DNA of 64,000 nucleotides from Algoriphagus boritolerans DSM 17298 = JCM 18970. Its GTDB lineage: Bacteria; Bacteroidota; Bacteroidia; Cytophagales; Cyclobacteriaceae. Below the pieces are notes generated by a model that worked only from the letters and a program-made list of their open reading frames with translations, was not told the origin of the DNA and did no database searches. The translations under genes and the position numbers were made by a program. The DNA lies in contig NZ_FNVR01000007.1 in assembly GCF_900108085.1 (NCBI RefSeq), forward strand, positions 62,001 to 126,000. The letters run 5' to 3'. Positions 24,013-34,052 of the stretch are shown piece after piece. Each line of letters begins with the position of its first letter. Position 1 is the stretch's first letter.

Positions 24013-25362
24013 ATGAAGCGACTTTTACTTCTCTTTTTTGTGGTTTTTACCGCATTTACTTCTTTTTCTCAACAGCCTGCCGTACTCACGCAGCGTGCTC
24101 AGGCAGAGGTTATTGATCTCTGGCTGGAAGACCGGATACAGAATTTGTTGCCAACCTTGATGACGGAAACGGGAATTGACCTGTGGATCGTGATGTCCCG
24201 GGAATACAATGAAGATCCGGTAATTCGCACGCTATTGCCGGCTACCTGGCATGCGGCACGTCGAAGAACCATTTTAGTGATGTATCAGCCTGCCCCAAAC
24301 GGTCCTGTTGAGACTTATGCCATTGCCAGGTACGATGTGGGCAAATCATTCAAAAAAGTTTGGGATCCAGAAACACAGCCAGATCAATGGAAGGCTCTAA
24401 TGGAGCTCATTTCTGTAAAAAATCCTAAAAAGATCGGACTCAACTTTGCCAAAGACTTTGGACATGCCGATGGGTTGACGCATTTTGATCATGAGGAATT
24501 CATGAAAAATCTTCCTGACAAGCATAAAGACAAGGTTGTCTCAGCCCAGACCCTGGCAGTAAGATGGCTGGAAACCCGTACGGAAGCTGAAATGGCTGCC
24601 TACAAGCACATTCAGGAGTTGGCGCACTACATCATCGCAGAGGGACTTTCTGACCGGGTGATTACGCCCGGAGTGACGACCACGGAAGATGTGGTTTGGT
24701 TTTACAGAGAAAAAATAGTGGAAATGAAACTGGACACTTGGTTTCATCCCACAGTGGATATTCAAAGACCCGATCCTGGTTCTGATGAAGCGAGCCGGTC
24801 CTTTGCAGTTCGACCTAGCGAACAAGTGATTATGCCGGGTGATCTGCTTCACATCGATTTTGGGATCACGTATTTGAGATTGAATACGGATACGCAAGAA
24901 TTGGCTTATGTCCTCAAAGCCGGAGAAACAGAAGTTCCTCAATACTTACAAAATGCCCTGGCTGTTGGTAATCGACTTCAGGATATTCTGACTTCAAATT
25001 ATAAAACCGGAAGGTCAGGAAATGAAATTCTTGGCGAATCCAGGAAGCAGATGGAAGCGGAAGGGATTCGAGGAAGTATTTATACCCATCCATTGGGTTT
25101 TTACGGACATTCTGCCGGACCTACCATTGGCATGTGGGATAACCAAGGTAATACGCCCGGAGCTGGAGATTTTCCACTGCATGCAAATACCGGCTATGCA
25201 ATTGAATTGAATGCAGTAGTTTTTGTAAAAGAATGGAACAAAGATGTGCGGGTAATGCTGGAAGAAGGGGCATTCTTTGATGGTGAAAAAGTAACCTATT
25301 ACAACGGACGGCAAAAATCCATCTTGGCTATTCCAAGAGTAAGCGATTATTTGGGCTATTGA
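24013..25362 (+). CDS. Secreted M24 family metallopeptidase (Xaa-Pro aminopeptidase-like)
   Basis: A 449-residue protein with a signal peptide (residues 1-19, ending SFSQ), an N-terminal creatinase-type domain and a pita-bread catalytic domain. Metal ligands can be traced as Asp in HIDFGITY, Asp in NTDTQ, His in GHSAGP, Glu in AIELNAVV and Glu in MLEEGAF. It should remove N-terminal residues before proline from peptides in the periplasm. It is flanked by unrelated genes and has its own leader. Confidence 0.85.
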   Translation: MKRLLLLFFVVFTAFTSFSQQPAVLTQRAQAEVIDLWLEDRIQNLLPTLMTETGIDLWIVMSREYNEDPVIRTLLPATWHAARRRTILVMYQPAPNGPVETYAIARYDVGKSFKKVWDPETQPDQWKALMELISVKNPKKIGLNFAKDFGHADGLTHFDHEEFMKNLPDKHKDKVVSAQTLAVRWLETRTEAEMAAYKHIQELAHYIIAEGLSDRVITPGVTTTEDVVWFYREKIVEMKLDTWFHPTVDIQRPDPGSDEASRSFAVRPSEQVIMPGDLLHIDFGITYLRLNTDTQELAYVLKAGETEVPQYLQNALAVGNRLQDILTSNYKTGRSGNEILGESRKQMEAEGIRGSIYTHPLGFYGHSAGPTIGMWDNQGNTPGAGDFPLHANTGYAIELNAVVFVKEWNKDVRVMLEEGAFFDGEKVTYYNGRQKSILAIPRVSDYLGY

Positions 25363-25524
25363 GATAGAGTTTTGTTCGATGTTTATTTAGAATCCAGAAA
25401 AAAGAAGGATGCCTAAATACACGGTTAATTTGTCCAAACGAGTTAAAAGGAATTGGATAAACATTCGGCCATCGAAAAGATATCCATGATTAATCTTTGA
25501 TTGAAAAATTGATCGTACTAAAAT

Positions 25525-25557
25525 CAAAAGAGGACGAAAAAATCCGTCCTCTTTTGA
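25525..25557 (-). terminator. Terminator of prfB
   Basis: AAAAGAGGACG and CGTCCTCTTTT form an 11-bp stem directly after the minus-strand stop. Confidence 0.88.
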
Positions 25558-26659
25558 TTATTCTTTATTTGCTTTTTCTTCACTCTGGGCGAGTAGGAAA
25601 GCTTTCATAAATTCATTCAAGTTTCCGTCCAACACTCCCTGAGCATCTGACGTCTCGTACCCGGTTCGATTGTCTTTTACCAGTTTGTATGGGTGAAGAA
25701 CATAGTTCCGAATCTGGGAGCCAAAGTCTACCCGAAGTTTGGACGATTCGATTCGTGCGATTTCCGCATTCCGCTTTTCCAGTTCTATTTGATACAATCG
25801 GGACTTCAACATTAGCATCGCCTTCTCTCTGTTGGCAAGCTGGGATCGCTCGATCTGACAGACTACCACAATTCCGGTAGGTTTGTGAGTCAGCTGAACT
25901 TTGGTTTCTACCTTGTTTACATTTTGACCACCGGAACCACCGGATCGGGAAGTGTGAAGCTCCACATCAGCAGGATTAACCTCAATTTCAATGGTATCAT
26001 CCACTTCCGGATAGGCATATACGGATGCAAACGAAGTGTGGCGCCTTCCTCCTGAATCAAAAGGTGAGATACGAACCAATCGATGAACTCCGGTTTCGGA
26101 TTTCAAAAACCCGTAAGCAAGTGGTCCTTCAAATTCCAGCGTAGCTGATTTGATCCCTGCTATTTCACCTTCTTGCACATCCACTTCACGGACCTTAAAA
26201 CCGTTTTTCTCACCCCACATGATGTACATTCGCATCAGGATCGAAGCCCAGTCATTACTTTCTGTTCCTCCTGCACCGGGGTTGATTTCCAGGACTGCAT
26301 TAAGTTGATCTTCCTCATTGGAAAGCATCTTTTTCAGTTCAAGTTCCTCTACGGCTTCCTTTGCTTTCAGATAATCAACCTTCAATTCTTCTTCGGAAAC
26401 TTCTCCTGCATTGTAAAATTCATACAATACATCCAAGTCCTGAATTTTTTGGTCTAGGTTTTCAAAAGATGAGGTCCAGCCTTTTCGAGCCTGGATTTGT
26501 TTCATTGTTTTTTCGGCTTCCTCTGGATTGTTCCAGAAGTCCGCTTGAGCCGATACGGCCTCAAAGTCATCTATTTCTGCTTTCTTACGATCGTAGTCAA
26601 AGATACCTCCTCAAAGCCGAAGTGCGGGCTTTCAAGTCTTTCAGTTGTTCTGAAGTCAT
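25558..26659 (-). CDS. prfB: Peptide chain release factor 2 with programmed +1 frameshift
   Basis: RF2 releases nascent chains at UGA and UAA. The gene starts at 26659 ([20 protein letters not shown]) and meets an in-frame TGA at codon 21 (26599-26597). The site is the canonical AGGAGG-TAT-CTT-TGA-C, where an internal Shine-Dalgarno-like AGGAGG and the slippery CTT move the ribosome +1 when RF2 is scarce. Translation resumes at 26598 and yields about 366 residues. The anticodon-like tripeptide is SPF (RISPFDSGG) and the catalytic loop is [13 protein letters not shown] with GGQ. The structure shows autoregulation. Confidence 0.96.
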
Positions 26660-26725
26660 CTGTCTAAGTGAAAATTTAAGCTGCAAAAGTCTAAAAAAAT
26701 ATCCGCTTTTACCAGCATAGGTCCA

Positions 26726-27232
26726 TTATTCCAAACGCATTATAATGATTTGGATTCCGTAGCCACTTGTGTTTTTGAACGTTTTGTAACGTAAAGGCAA
26801 CAAGGCCAGACCAGTTCCGACCAAAATCCCCGAGGTGATTGCTACGCCTTCGTCGATTCGGAGTCGATCTTGTTGATAGACACTGTTCACTGCTTCGACA
26901 GTAAGTAATATCCCGCCCGCACCAAGAAAAAGTGCTGTCAGATTCTGTAGTGTCCGATTTCTTGGATCTTTATTTCTAATGTCCAATTCCAGAATATCCG
27001 ATGGGTTCAGGATATTTTCGGTTAGGTAGATGTAGTCTGTGTCAAGACTCACAATCTGATCCGTAACAAAATATCCCAGCTTTTTACTTTTGTAGGTGAT
27101 GTTTTCGCCGGGGTAGTAGCGTAGTTGGGTTTTCTGATTTCCACCTCTTTTGACCAGAATGAAATCCTTGGATTGGGAATAGGACCCAAGTACTATCGAA
27201 AAGAAAAATACCAGACTTAATACTAATTTCAT
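26726..27232 (-). CDS. Secreted protein of unknown function
   Basis: A 168-residue protein with a signal peptide (MKLVLSLVFFFSIVLGSYSQ), a beta-rich region containing YYPGENITYKSKKLGYFVTDQI, and two C-terminal hydrophobic stretches (about 100-115 and 133-148). The start at 27232 is preferred over one five codons upstream because it begins the signal peptide. No known family is recognised. It follows the ilvE terminator. Confidence 0.65.
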   Translation of the reverse strand: MKLVLSLVFFFSIVLGSYSQSKDFILVKRGGNQKTQLRYYPGENITYKSKKLGYFVTDQIVSLDTDYIYLTENILNPSDILELDIRNKDPRNRTLQNLTALFLGAGGILLTVEAVNSVYQQDRLRIDEGVAITSGILVGTGLALLPLRYKTFKNTSGYGIQIIIMRLE

Positions 27233-27244
27233 AGCTGAAAATAG

Positions 27245-27274
27245 CAAAAACGAGAAGGAAACTTCTCGTTTTTG
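27245..27274 (-). terminator. Terminator of ilvE
   Basis: AAAAACGAGAAG-gaaa-CTTCTCGTTTTT, a 12-bp hairpin directly after the ilvE stop. Confidence 0.88.
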
Positions 27275-27276
27275 AA

Positions 27277-28344
27277 TTAGATTTTGACAATCCAGCCTCT
27301 GCTGTCAGGAATAGTTCCGTATTTGATTCCGTCGAGTTCGTTTAGGACTTTATTTGAAAATGCGTCAGGGCCCTTTTCGGGAAGGTTATAATCCTTACCA
27401 TTTACATTGATTTTAGCAATATGTGCAATGGTAGCCGCAGTTCCTGTTCCAAATGCCTCCCGCAAAGATCCGTCTTCCAATGCTTCCTGTAATTCGGACA
27501 CAGTAAGAAAGCGCTCTTCCAGGGGTTTTCCCCAATCCTTAGCCAATTGAATTACGGAGTCTCTGGTAATGCCCTTGAGTATGGTTCCGGTATGGGTAGG
27601 TGCAGTGATCAGCGTCCCGTTGATGTCAAACATTACGTTCATTGTCCCACTTTCCTCTATTTTGCTATGGGATTTTCCATCCGTCCAGAGTAACTGATCA
27701 TATCCTTCACGCTGTGCTTGTAGTGCAGGGAAAAGCGAAGCAGCATAGTTACCAGCGGTTTTTGCGGCACCGGTGCCGCCTTCCGTGGCTCTTGTAAACG
27801 CTGTCTCCACTTTTACATTGACTGGCTTACTGTAATAAGCACCAACAGGACAGGTGAAAATGATAAACTTATAGGTGTCTGATGGCTTTACGCCGATGTA
27901 ATTATCCATCGCAAACATGTATGGACGGATGTAAAGGCTAGCCCCCTTACCACTTGGAACCCAGTTACGGTCCAAATCCAAAAGCTGAAGTAGGCCTTCC
28001 ATAAAAATTTCCTCAGGAATTTCAGGCATGCACATTCTCGTTGCCGATTCATTCATCCTTCTGGCGTTAGCATCTCCTCTGAAAATCAGAATTTCCCCCT
28101 TGTCATTTTTGTAGGCTTTCATGCCTTCAAAAATTGATTGCCCATAATGAAGAGCTGCATTGGCGGGATGGAGGTCCAAAGGGCCATAAGGAACAATTCT
28201 CAAATCCGTCCATTCCCCATTAACATAATCCGCCACAAACATGTGGTCTGATATTGTTTTTCCAAATATTAAATTTGAAAAATCGGTTTCTTGAATTTTT
28301 GATTTTTCGATTTTCTGAACTGGGATAGCTAAGGACGTCTTCAT
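27277..28344 (-). CDS. ilvE: Branched-chain amino acid aminotransferase
   Basis: A 355-residue fold-type IV PLP enzyme that interconverts Val, Leu and Ile with their 2-oxo acids using glutamate/2-oxoglutarate. GQSIFEGMKAYKNDKGEI, RPYMFAMDNYIGVKPS and the PLP-site region AKTAGNYAASLFPALQAQ are typical of the eukaryote-like (type II) BCAT group, as is EESGTMNVMF. The length fits that group. It is a single-gene unit. Confidence 0.95.
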   Translation of the reverse strand: MKTSLAIPVQKIEKSKIQETDFSNLIFGKTISDHMFVADYVNGEWTDLRIVPYGPLDLHPANAALHYGQSIFEGMKAYKNDKGEILIFRGDANARRMNESATRMCMPEIPEEIFMEGLLQLLDLDRNWVPSGKGASLYIRPYMFAMDNYIGVKPSDTYKFIIFTCPVGAYYSKPVNVKVETAFTRATEGGTGAAKTAGNYAASLFPALQAQREGYDQLLWTDGKSHSKIEESGTMNVMFDINGTLITAPTHTGTILKGITRDSVIQLAKDWGKPLEERFLTVSELQEALEDGSLREAFGTGTAATIAHIAKINVNGKDYNLPEKGPDAFSNKVLNELDGIKYGTIPDSRGWIVKI

Positions 28345-28449
28345 ACTCTTTTTGATTGAGGATAAATAAAGGGGGACTTTTGTATTATTTTATTGCCCAG
28401 GAGGCTGTTTTTTGAAAGAGCCGAAATTTACCAAAAAACCGATGTTTAA

Positions 28450-28998
28450 TCACAATCGAGGCTTCCAGGTAACTTCTTCTATCTCGAGTTCCTTTGCCAT
28501 CATTCTTCCCAATACAAAGAGGTAATCAGAAAGTCTGTTGAGGTACTGAATAACTAGGTCAGAAACTGGCTCTAATGAAGCAAGCTCCACTACGATCCGT
28601 TCGCTTCGTCGGCAGACAGTCCTGGCTAAATGACAAAATGAAACCGATTGGTGTCCGCCCGGTAGAATAAACGCGCTGAGCATAGGCAACTGGGAATCCA
28701 TTAAATCCATTTCCCGCTCCAGCGCTTCTACATCTTCTAAGTAGAGATCAGGTTTTTTGACTTTATCTTTTCCCGGGACTGTAGCCAAATCAGCTCCGAT
28801 GGTGAATAATCGATCCTGAATTTCCTTCAAAAAATCGGCTCTTTTCGCATTCACTTTCTGATCTCGGAGTAGACCTAAATAAGAATTGAGTTCGTCTATT
28901 GTTCCATATGCGTCTATCCTTAGATCGGATTTTGGGACACGCATGCCTCCAAGCAGTGAAGTAATTCCTTGATCTCCGGTCTTAGTATAGATTTTCAT
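28450..28998 (-). CDS. Cob(I)alamin adenosyltransferase, PduO type
   Basis: A 182-residue trimeric enzyme that makes adenosylcobalamin from ATP and cob(I)alamin. The N-terminal MKIYTKTGDQGITSLLGGMRVPKSD holds the ATP-binding loop; later VCRRSERIVV and YLNRLSDYLFVLGRM are the family's conserved helices. Its presence shows use of coenzyme B12, in line with the B12-dependent methionine synthase at 56-59 kb. Confidence 0.95.
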   Translation of the reverse strand: MKIYTKTGDQGITSLLGGMRVPKSDLRIDAYGTIDELNSYLGLLRDQKVNAKRADFLKEIQDRLFTIGADLATVPGKDKVKKPDLYLEDVEALEREMDLMDSQLPMLSAFILPGGHQSVSFCHLARTVCRRSERIVVELASLEPVSDLVIQYLNRLSDYLFVLGRMMAKELEIEEVTWKPRL

Positions 28999-29056
28999 TC
29001 TGCCTCGTTTCGTTCAGGGGCAAAAATAAGAATCTATTTCAAATTACTTGGATAAA

Positions 29057-29773
29057 TCATACCGGCATCATAATGCCTCTGGTGGGGTTTGGATTGATTT
29101 TATCTGTTTCTACCAATCCGTCTCGCAGACGAATCACTCGATGGGCATAGTGAGCGATGTCATCTTCGTGAGTTACCATGATGATGGTATTTCCACCGGC
29201 ATGCAGTTCATGGAAAAGCTCCATAATGCCGTACGAAGTTTTTGAATCCAAGTTTCCGGTAGGTTCATCGGCTAAGATGATGCTCGGGTTATTTACCAAG
29301 GCTCTTGCAATAGCAACCCGCTGACGCTGACCACCGGATAGTTCGTTGGGGCGGTGCTTCGTCCGATCTCCCAAGCCAACATCGGAAAGTGCCTGAAATG
29401 CCAACTCCTTACGGTCGGACCGGCTATACCCTGCATAGACCAGTGGAAGAGCTACATTGTCCAGGCAACTGGCTCTAGGCAGTAGGTTAAAAGTCTGAAA
29501 AACGAATCCGATTTCCTTATTTCTAATTTCAGCAAGCTCATTCTCGCTCATGTCACTGACATCTTTGCCGGACAAAATGTACGTACCGGAAGTAGGCGAG
29601 TCGAGGCATCCGATGATATTCATCAAGGTAGATTTGCCAGAACCGGAAGGGCCCATAAATGCGACATACTCACCGCGATCCACAGAAATGCTTACAGACT
29701 TGAGTGCTTCAATAATTTCTGAACCCATTTTATAGGTTTTATTGATATCGTGGGTTTCAATGACTTTGCTCAT
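29057..29773 (-). CDS. ABC transporter ATP-binding protein, MacB/LolD type
   Basis: A 238-residue ATPase. Walker A is GPSGSGKST, the Q loop lies in VFQTFNLLP, the signature is LSGGQRQR, Walker B is [11 protein letters not shown], and the switch His is in MVTHEDD. The group energises MacB- or LolCDE-type permeases that act on lipoproteins or peptides from the membrane. No permease gene is adjacent, so its partner must be encoded elsewhere. Confidence 0.93.
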   Translation of the reverse strand: MSKVIETHDINKTYKMGSEIIEALKSVSISVDRGEYVAFMGPSGSGKSTLMNIIGCLDSPTSGTYILSGKDVSDMSENELAEIRNKEIGFVFQTFNLLPRASCLDNVALPLVYAGYSRSDRKELAFQALSDVGLGDRTKHRPNELSGGQRQRVAIARALVNNPSIILADEPTGNLDSKTSYGIMELFHELHAGGNTIIMVTHEDDIAHYAHRVIRLRDGLVETDKINPNPTRGIMMPV

Positions 29774-29850
29774 GATAGAAAATTCCGTTTAAGTTAGTGG
29801 TTTAGTTTATTTACCCTCTAAGGCATTGCTCTAAAATACGTGAAAAAAGA

Positions 29851-32616
29851 TCAATAGTTGGTGCCTTGCAATAATTCAATTTCATCCCATGTTAGCCAAT
29901 TGCTCATCTCCTGCAGGGCTGCTGTCGCATAATTATCCAATCCGATTCGCTTAGCCGCCTGAACCTTACGGATCCAGAGCATCGGATCTTTACTAAACTC
30001 ACTTGCTGTATTGAGCAATTCATACTGATCAAGTGGATCTGCAAGCCTGTCAGCAGCACTCAAGACAAGGGGAGTTTTGTAGGGGTTGGCAGATAGTTCT
30101 TCTCCGACCTGAAGAAATTGAAGGTAGGATAGCAAGGACTCCTGATTTGACCAATCTGGATTTTGAAGGAATGCAGTCAGCTGCGCTTCATTTTCCACTT
30201 TTCCTTTCAGAAAATCTCCCAAGGCATTCAATTGGAATTTGGTTAGTCCATGCGCTTTTCTTTCCAACAGCAGGAAAGCGAGGGTTGACTTCCAATCCTC
30301 AGAAGACAGGGAAATCCATTGATCAAAAAGCTTATCTGGAATTGACTCATTGAATTTGGAGAGTAAGACAAGAAATTCGTCAGGGGAATTGGTGCTTGGG
30401 GCGAGATATTTACCTTCCAATTCCAAGGCCTTTTCCGCAAATCCACCTAAGCGCAAAATTACGAAATGATATGGGCGAAAGGCTTGAAAGCCCTTTTCTT
30501 CAGCAAAAAGGATATCCTTTGAAGCTTTTTCAAAATCCAGATTTTGAGCTAAAATCCCTGCAGTAAGATTCAAATAGAACCCTGCTTCACCGGGATTTCG
30601 AAAGGCCAAGCCATTCAGGTTTTTTACAGCTTCTGTCACTCGACCGGCTGCCAGGCTTCGGATAGTGGCAGTTTCCTGCAACTGCATCAGATAATCGAGC
30701 AATTCTTCCTTTTTGCTGAGGGAATCCAGCCAGATTAGATCTGAAGTGGTGTTAGAGAAGTTTTTATTTGAGAAAAGATTCCGTATGCCGGCATTCAACA
30801 GCATTGGCGAAGTTTCTTTTTCCAATGCTTCTCTCAGCTTTTGCAATTCGTTGAGATCGGTAGGTTCTCCGGCCAAGTTATTACTTGCCAGGTGGTTGAT
30901 TTTGGTGATCAGACCCTCTCCTGTGCGGGTTTCGACTTGTTTTTTCTTCAATTTGCTTTGCAATGCAATCAAGTTGGAAGTAAGTACAGGATCATTGGGA
31001 TTAATTCCTGAAAGCAGTGCCAAGGCCTCCTCAGGTTTTTGGATTTTCACATAAACCAGCGCCAGGTTATTGATCAAATACGGGTTTTCGGGAAATCGCA
31101 TCAATCCGTTTTTGAGATAGTATTCCGCCTCAAATGGCCTGTTCTCCCGAATCATTCGGGAACTTTGTAGCATAATGTTGTCCACCTGTGGGACTTCGGC
31201 AAAACTCTGATCCAAATGTTCTTTGGCCAGTGTGGGCTGGTTGAGATCAAATAGAAGGTGTGCCGTAGCATTTTTCGCTTTTTGGTTTTTCCGATAGGCA
31301 GCCCAGGCGTTTTCATAAAGAATACTCGCTTCCAGCTTTTGATTGGTTTGGTAATAATAATCGCCCAGGATGTTGGTTGTCATGGAGTTGGCCTGTGGAG
31401 CAAGCACTGCATCCATGTAGATCGTGACTACCAGAATCGAAATCATTCCACCGATTCTAAGATGATAGTAGGGAAGTGAGTAAGGCTTGAAAAGAATCTT
31501 GTCCACAGCCTTTCCTGAGTCCATCACAGACAGGAAGTTACTCACAAGGTAGACCACAAAAAACAGGGAAAAACCAAACTGTGAGTAAATGATTAAATGC
31601 TTCAAAAACTCCCCTGCGGCTTCATTTCCTGAAATCTCTAATTTCCAAATCATCCAAAAAGAAATCCCAAAACCCAACAAAAAGAATGCTTTGAGGAATT
31701 TTGGTTGGGAGGCGATCTCTTCGACTTGCCTGAGTTTCTCAGCCGTCGACAGCCAGCCTAATAATCCTATCGGAAGGATCAAAAACAAGGGAGAAAATGT
31801 TGGGAAGGGCAGATTTACCTCGCCTTTTAAGTCCAGTAGAAGAAAAACCAAAGTCATCAGATAAAGCCCGGAAATCCCCACAATCTGCCAGGAGATCTTC
31901 ATGCTTACATTTTGATTTGCCCTGGCCAAAAGAATATAAATCCCTGAAATTACCCCGTGCCCTTGCCAAAAAATCCAGGATATTACCATCCCGATCCCGA
32001 TCACCAGACTTTGTTCTGCCAAATAAAGCGGAGGATTAGCGATAGGACTGAGTGTGATCAAAGAAAAAACTGCTACTCCCGAAGCCAAAAAGACGGCTAT
32101 CCACCTGATGCTGAAAGCAGCTTCAGGCTTCCAAACATGAAAATAAATTACCGGTAAAAAAGTCCCGATAATCAAGATTATTAGCGGCGTGTTTGAGCTG
32201 GGTGATCCAATATTTAAGCCGTTGGAATTGGTGAGGGTCAAGAGAATAATCCAAGCTGCACCGAAAATCAGGAAAGGTATTTTTTTGAACGTACTCGCCA
32301 GAGCAAGTACGGAGACAGCAACCAAAAACACAATTCCCCCGAAGAGGTAACTTTCATTCAAGGTAAAACCCGGAGGTGTGGAATGAAATTCCTGAAAGAC
32401 TAAAAAGTTATCCACTTGAATGGGAAATGAAAGTGTTCCGAAGTTTGCCCAGTCCAAGTTAATCGCGATGGAATCCAGAAAGGCAGCGGGGACGATGTTT
32501 GGGTAATAGGATGAGCCGTAAAGGAAGGTGTAAGCAGCAAAAAAAACTCCTGTAACTAAAAACAGGAGGGCAGAAAATTTTCCCAAAGTATGGAGAGTAG
32601 GAGTGTTTTTCAGCAT
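29851..32616 (-). CDS. Large membrane protein with C-terminal TPR-like repeats
   Basis: A 921-residue protein. The first ~400 residues hold about eleven hydrophobic helices; the rest is helical repeats of TPR type, for example LGDYYYQTNQKLEASILYENAW (about 420) and NPYLINNLALVYVKIQKPEEALALLSG (about 515). It starts 2 nt after gatC and is the last gene of a globin-plsC-gatC operon. No catalytic motif is seen. A role in envelope assembly is a guess from the architecture. Confidence 0.72.
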   Translation of the reverse strand: MLKNTPTLHTLGKFSALLFLVTGVFFAAYTFLYGSSYYPNIVPAAFLDSIAINLDWANFGTLSFPIQVDNFLVFQEFHSTPPGFTLNESYLFGGIVFLVAVSVLALASTFKKIPFLIFGAAWIILLTLTNSNGLNIGSPSSNTPLIILIIGTFLPVIYFHVWKPEAAFSIRWIAVFLASGVAVFSLITLSPIANPPLYLAEQSLVIGIGMVISWIFWQGHGVISGIYILLARANQNVSMKISWQIVGISGLYLMTLVFLLLDLKGEVNLPFPTFSPLFLILPIGLLGWLSTAEKLRQVEEIASQPKFLKAFFLLGFGISFWMIWKLEISGNEAAGEFLKHLIIYSQFGFSLFFVVYLVSNFLSVMDSGKAVDKILFKPYSLPYYHLRIGGMISILVVTIYMDAVLAPQANSMTTNILGDYYYQTNQKLEASILYENAWAAYRKNQKAKNATAHLLFDLNQPTLAKEHLDQSFAEVPQVDNIMLQSSRMIRENRPFEAEYYLKNGLMRFPENPYLINNLALVYVKIQKPEEALALLSGINPNDPVLTSNLIALQSKLKKKQVETRTGEGLITKINHLASNNLAGEPTDLNELQKLREALEKETSPMLLNAGIRNLFSNKNFSNTTSDLIWLDSLSKKEELLDYLMQLQETATIRSLAAGRVTEAVKNLNGLAFRNPGEAGFYLNLTAGILAQNLDFEKASKDILFAEEKGFQAFRPYHFVILRLGGFAEKALELEGKYLAPSTNSPDEFLVLLSKFNESIPDKLFDQWISLSSEDWKSTLAFLLLERKAHGLTKFQLNALGDFLKGKVENEAQLTAFLQNPDWSNQESLLSYLQFLQVGEELSANPYKTPLVLSAADRLADPLDQYELLNTASEFSKDPMLWIRKVQAAKRIGLDNYATAALQEMSNWLTWDEIELLQGTNY

Positions 32617-32618
32617 GC

Positions 32619-32906
32619 CTATTCTAAAACCTTAGGTACGCGAAAGAAATCCGAGTCTCTTTTAGGAGCATTTTTTAGACCGGCTTCATGATCCAAAAGC
32701 GGGCCGACTTTGTCCTCACGAAGGTCATTGACTTCCGAGGACATGGTAGTCAATGGCTCCACATTGGAAGTGTCCACTTCATTGAGCTGCTCCACCCAGT
32801 CCAGAATTTGAGACATGTCTTTGGACATTTTTTCAGCGGAACCTTCGTCAAATTCCAACCTGGCTAAGTGGGCGATTTTCTTTATGGAATCCTTATTTAT
32901 TTTCAT
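32619..32906 (-). CDS. gatC: Asp-tRNA(Asn)/Glu-tRNA(Gln) amidotransferase subunit C
   Basis: A 95-residue subunit that wraps GatA and GatB in the enzyme converting misacylated Glu-tRNA(Gln) to Gln-tRNA(Gln). IKKIAHLARLEFDE at the N-terminus and NVEPLTTMSSEVNDLREDKV in the middle are diagnostic, as is the C-terminal FFRVPKVLE. GatA and GatB are not in this window. It is encoded 12 nt after plsC. Confidence 0.96.
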   Translation of the reverse strand: MKINKDSIKKIAHLARLEFDEGSAEKMSKDMSQILDWVEQLNEVDTSNVEPLTTMSSEVNDLREDKVGPLLDHEAGLKNAPKRDSDFFRVPKVLE

Positions 32907-32918
32907 TGACTTGTAAAT

Positions 32919-33656
32919 CTAAGATTGAATTAATCGGTTATCTCTGTCCAATTGACCTTGAATTACTTGGAAGCAGGCTAATTTCAGTTGTTCGTCTGTT
33001 TCAAAATCCTTGGGGTCTAATGCCTCGTGAAGAACCATCTTAGCTGTGCTGCGGTGAAGCAAAAGCGGGCTTTTATCGGGTAAAATTAGGTGATTAAAGG
33101 ATAAAGTGACAGGGATGACGGGGATTTGTTTCTCCATAGCCAGCCGAAATGCTCCGTTTTTGAAAGGAACCATCTTGGGAGGATTTTTGGTATAGATGCC
33201 CCCTTCGGGGAAAAGTACAATGCCGCTTCCCCGGTCCAATGCTTCTCCTGCTCTCCGCATGGTCTCCGCCCTACTTTTCAACCGATCCCTGTCCACCGCG
33301 ATGTGCAGGCTTTTGAAATAATAACCAAATAGCGGAGCCTTTCTGATCGAAGCTTTGCCTACGAAAAGCACATCACCCGGTACAAATCCCATCATTGCTA
33401 CGTCTAAGTAGCTGAAGTGATTTGCCAGAAAGATATGTGGTTTGTTCTTTTCAAATTTCCCGAGAATTTCAATTTTCACCGGAAGAAAGATCATTGAAAA
33501 GTAAGCTCTTGCCCAATAACGGTTGATTTTCCGACCGTATTTTTTCCACCCGGGTATCCAAATACAAATCAGGATAAATGGAAAAATCACTAAAAAAATC
33601 AGCAGAAACATAACCGCCGCATACGCAGAGTGGAGTCGGGGAAGTATGCTACTCAT
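32919..33656 (-). CDS. plsC: 1-acyl-sn-glycerol-3-phosphate acyltransferase
   Basis: A 245-residue membrane-bound acyltransferase making phosphatidic acid. An N-terminal hydrophobic helix (about 12-34) is followed by the catalytic NHFSYLD (the HX4D box, with Asp replaced in register by the usual family spacing) and the substrate box LFPEGGIYTK. A later PVIPVTLSF fits block IV. It overlaps the globin gene by 8 nt and precedes gatC. Confidence 0.93.
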   Translation of the reverse strand: MSSILPRLHSAYAAVMFLLIFLVIFPFILICIWIPGWKKYGRKINRYWARAYFSMIFLPVKIEILGKFEKNKPHIFLANHFSYLDVAMMGFVPGDVLFVGKASIRKAPLFGYYFKSLHIAVDRDRLKSRAETMRRAGEALDRGSGIVLFPEGGIYTKNPPKMVPFKNGAFRLAMEKQIPVIPVTLSFNHLILPDKSPLLLHRSTAKMVLHEALDPKDFETDEQLKLACFQVIQGQLDRDNRLIQS

Positions 33657-34023
33657 GATTGATCATAGGATTGGCTACTTGAATGAAGTATTGCGTCATC
33701 AGCTCCTTGGCGTTTTGCTCCGGCTTGAGCTTGTCAAGTGCGGTCAGCATGGCGTTCAGCCAGTGATCGCGCATGACCGGATCAATTTCCCAATCTAAAT
33801 GTCTCATTCTCAATCTGGGATGACCACGCTCAACAGAATAAGTTTGTGGCCCCCCAAATACCTGAAGTAAAAACAGAAAAAGTCTTCTTTCGGCTGGTTT
33901 GAGATCTTCGGCATAAAGTTTTCGCAAAGCCGGATTTTTTGCCACTTCCTGATAGAAATTTCCGACTAGTTTCCGGATTTGATCCTCTCCAATAGCCTCG
34001 TAGATCGACTGAAATGGGTTCAT
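33649..34023 (-). CDS. Group II truncated haemoglobin
   Basis: A 124-residue globin of the trHbO type. VGNFYQEVAKNPALRKLY begins helices B-E, and FGGPQTYSVERGHPRLRMRHLDWEI holds the proximal His in the family's GHPRLR...H pattern. Group II truncated globins bind O2 or NO and are linked to oxidative or nitrosative stress. It heads the operon with plsC, gatC and the large membrane protein. Confidence 0.94.
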   Translation of the reverse strand: MNPFQSIYEAIGEDQIRKLVGNFYQEVAKNPALRKLYAEDLKPAERRLFLFLLQVFGGPQTYSVERGHPRLRMRHLDWEIDPVMRDHWLNAMLTALDKLKPEQNAKELMTQYFIQVANPMINHE

Positions 34024-34052
34024 GCCGCAAACTTAGTGAAAAATATTCCCGG

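Noticed and set aside
29057-29773. Complete ABC exporter operon
   Set aside because: Only the ATPase is present; both neighbours are unrelated genes.
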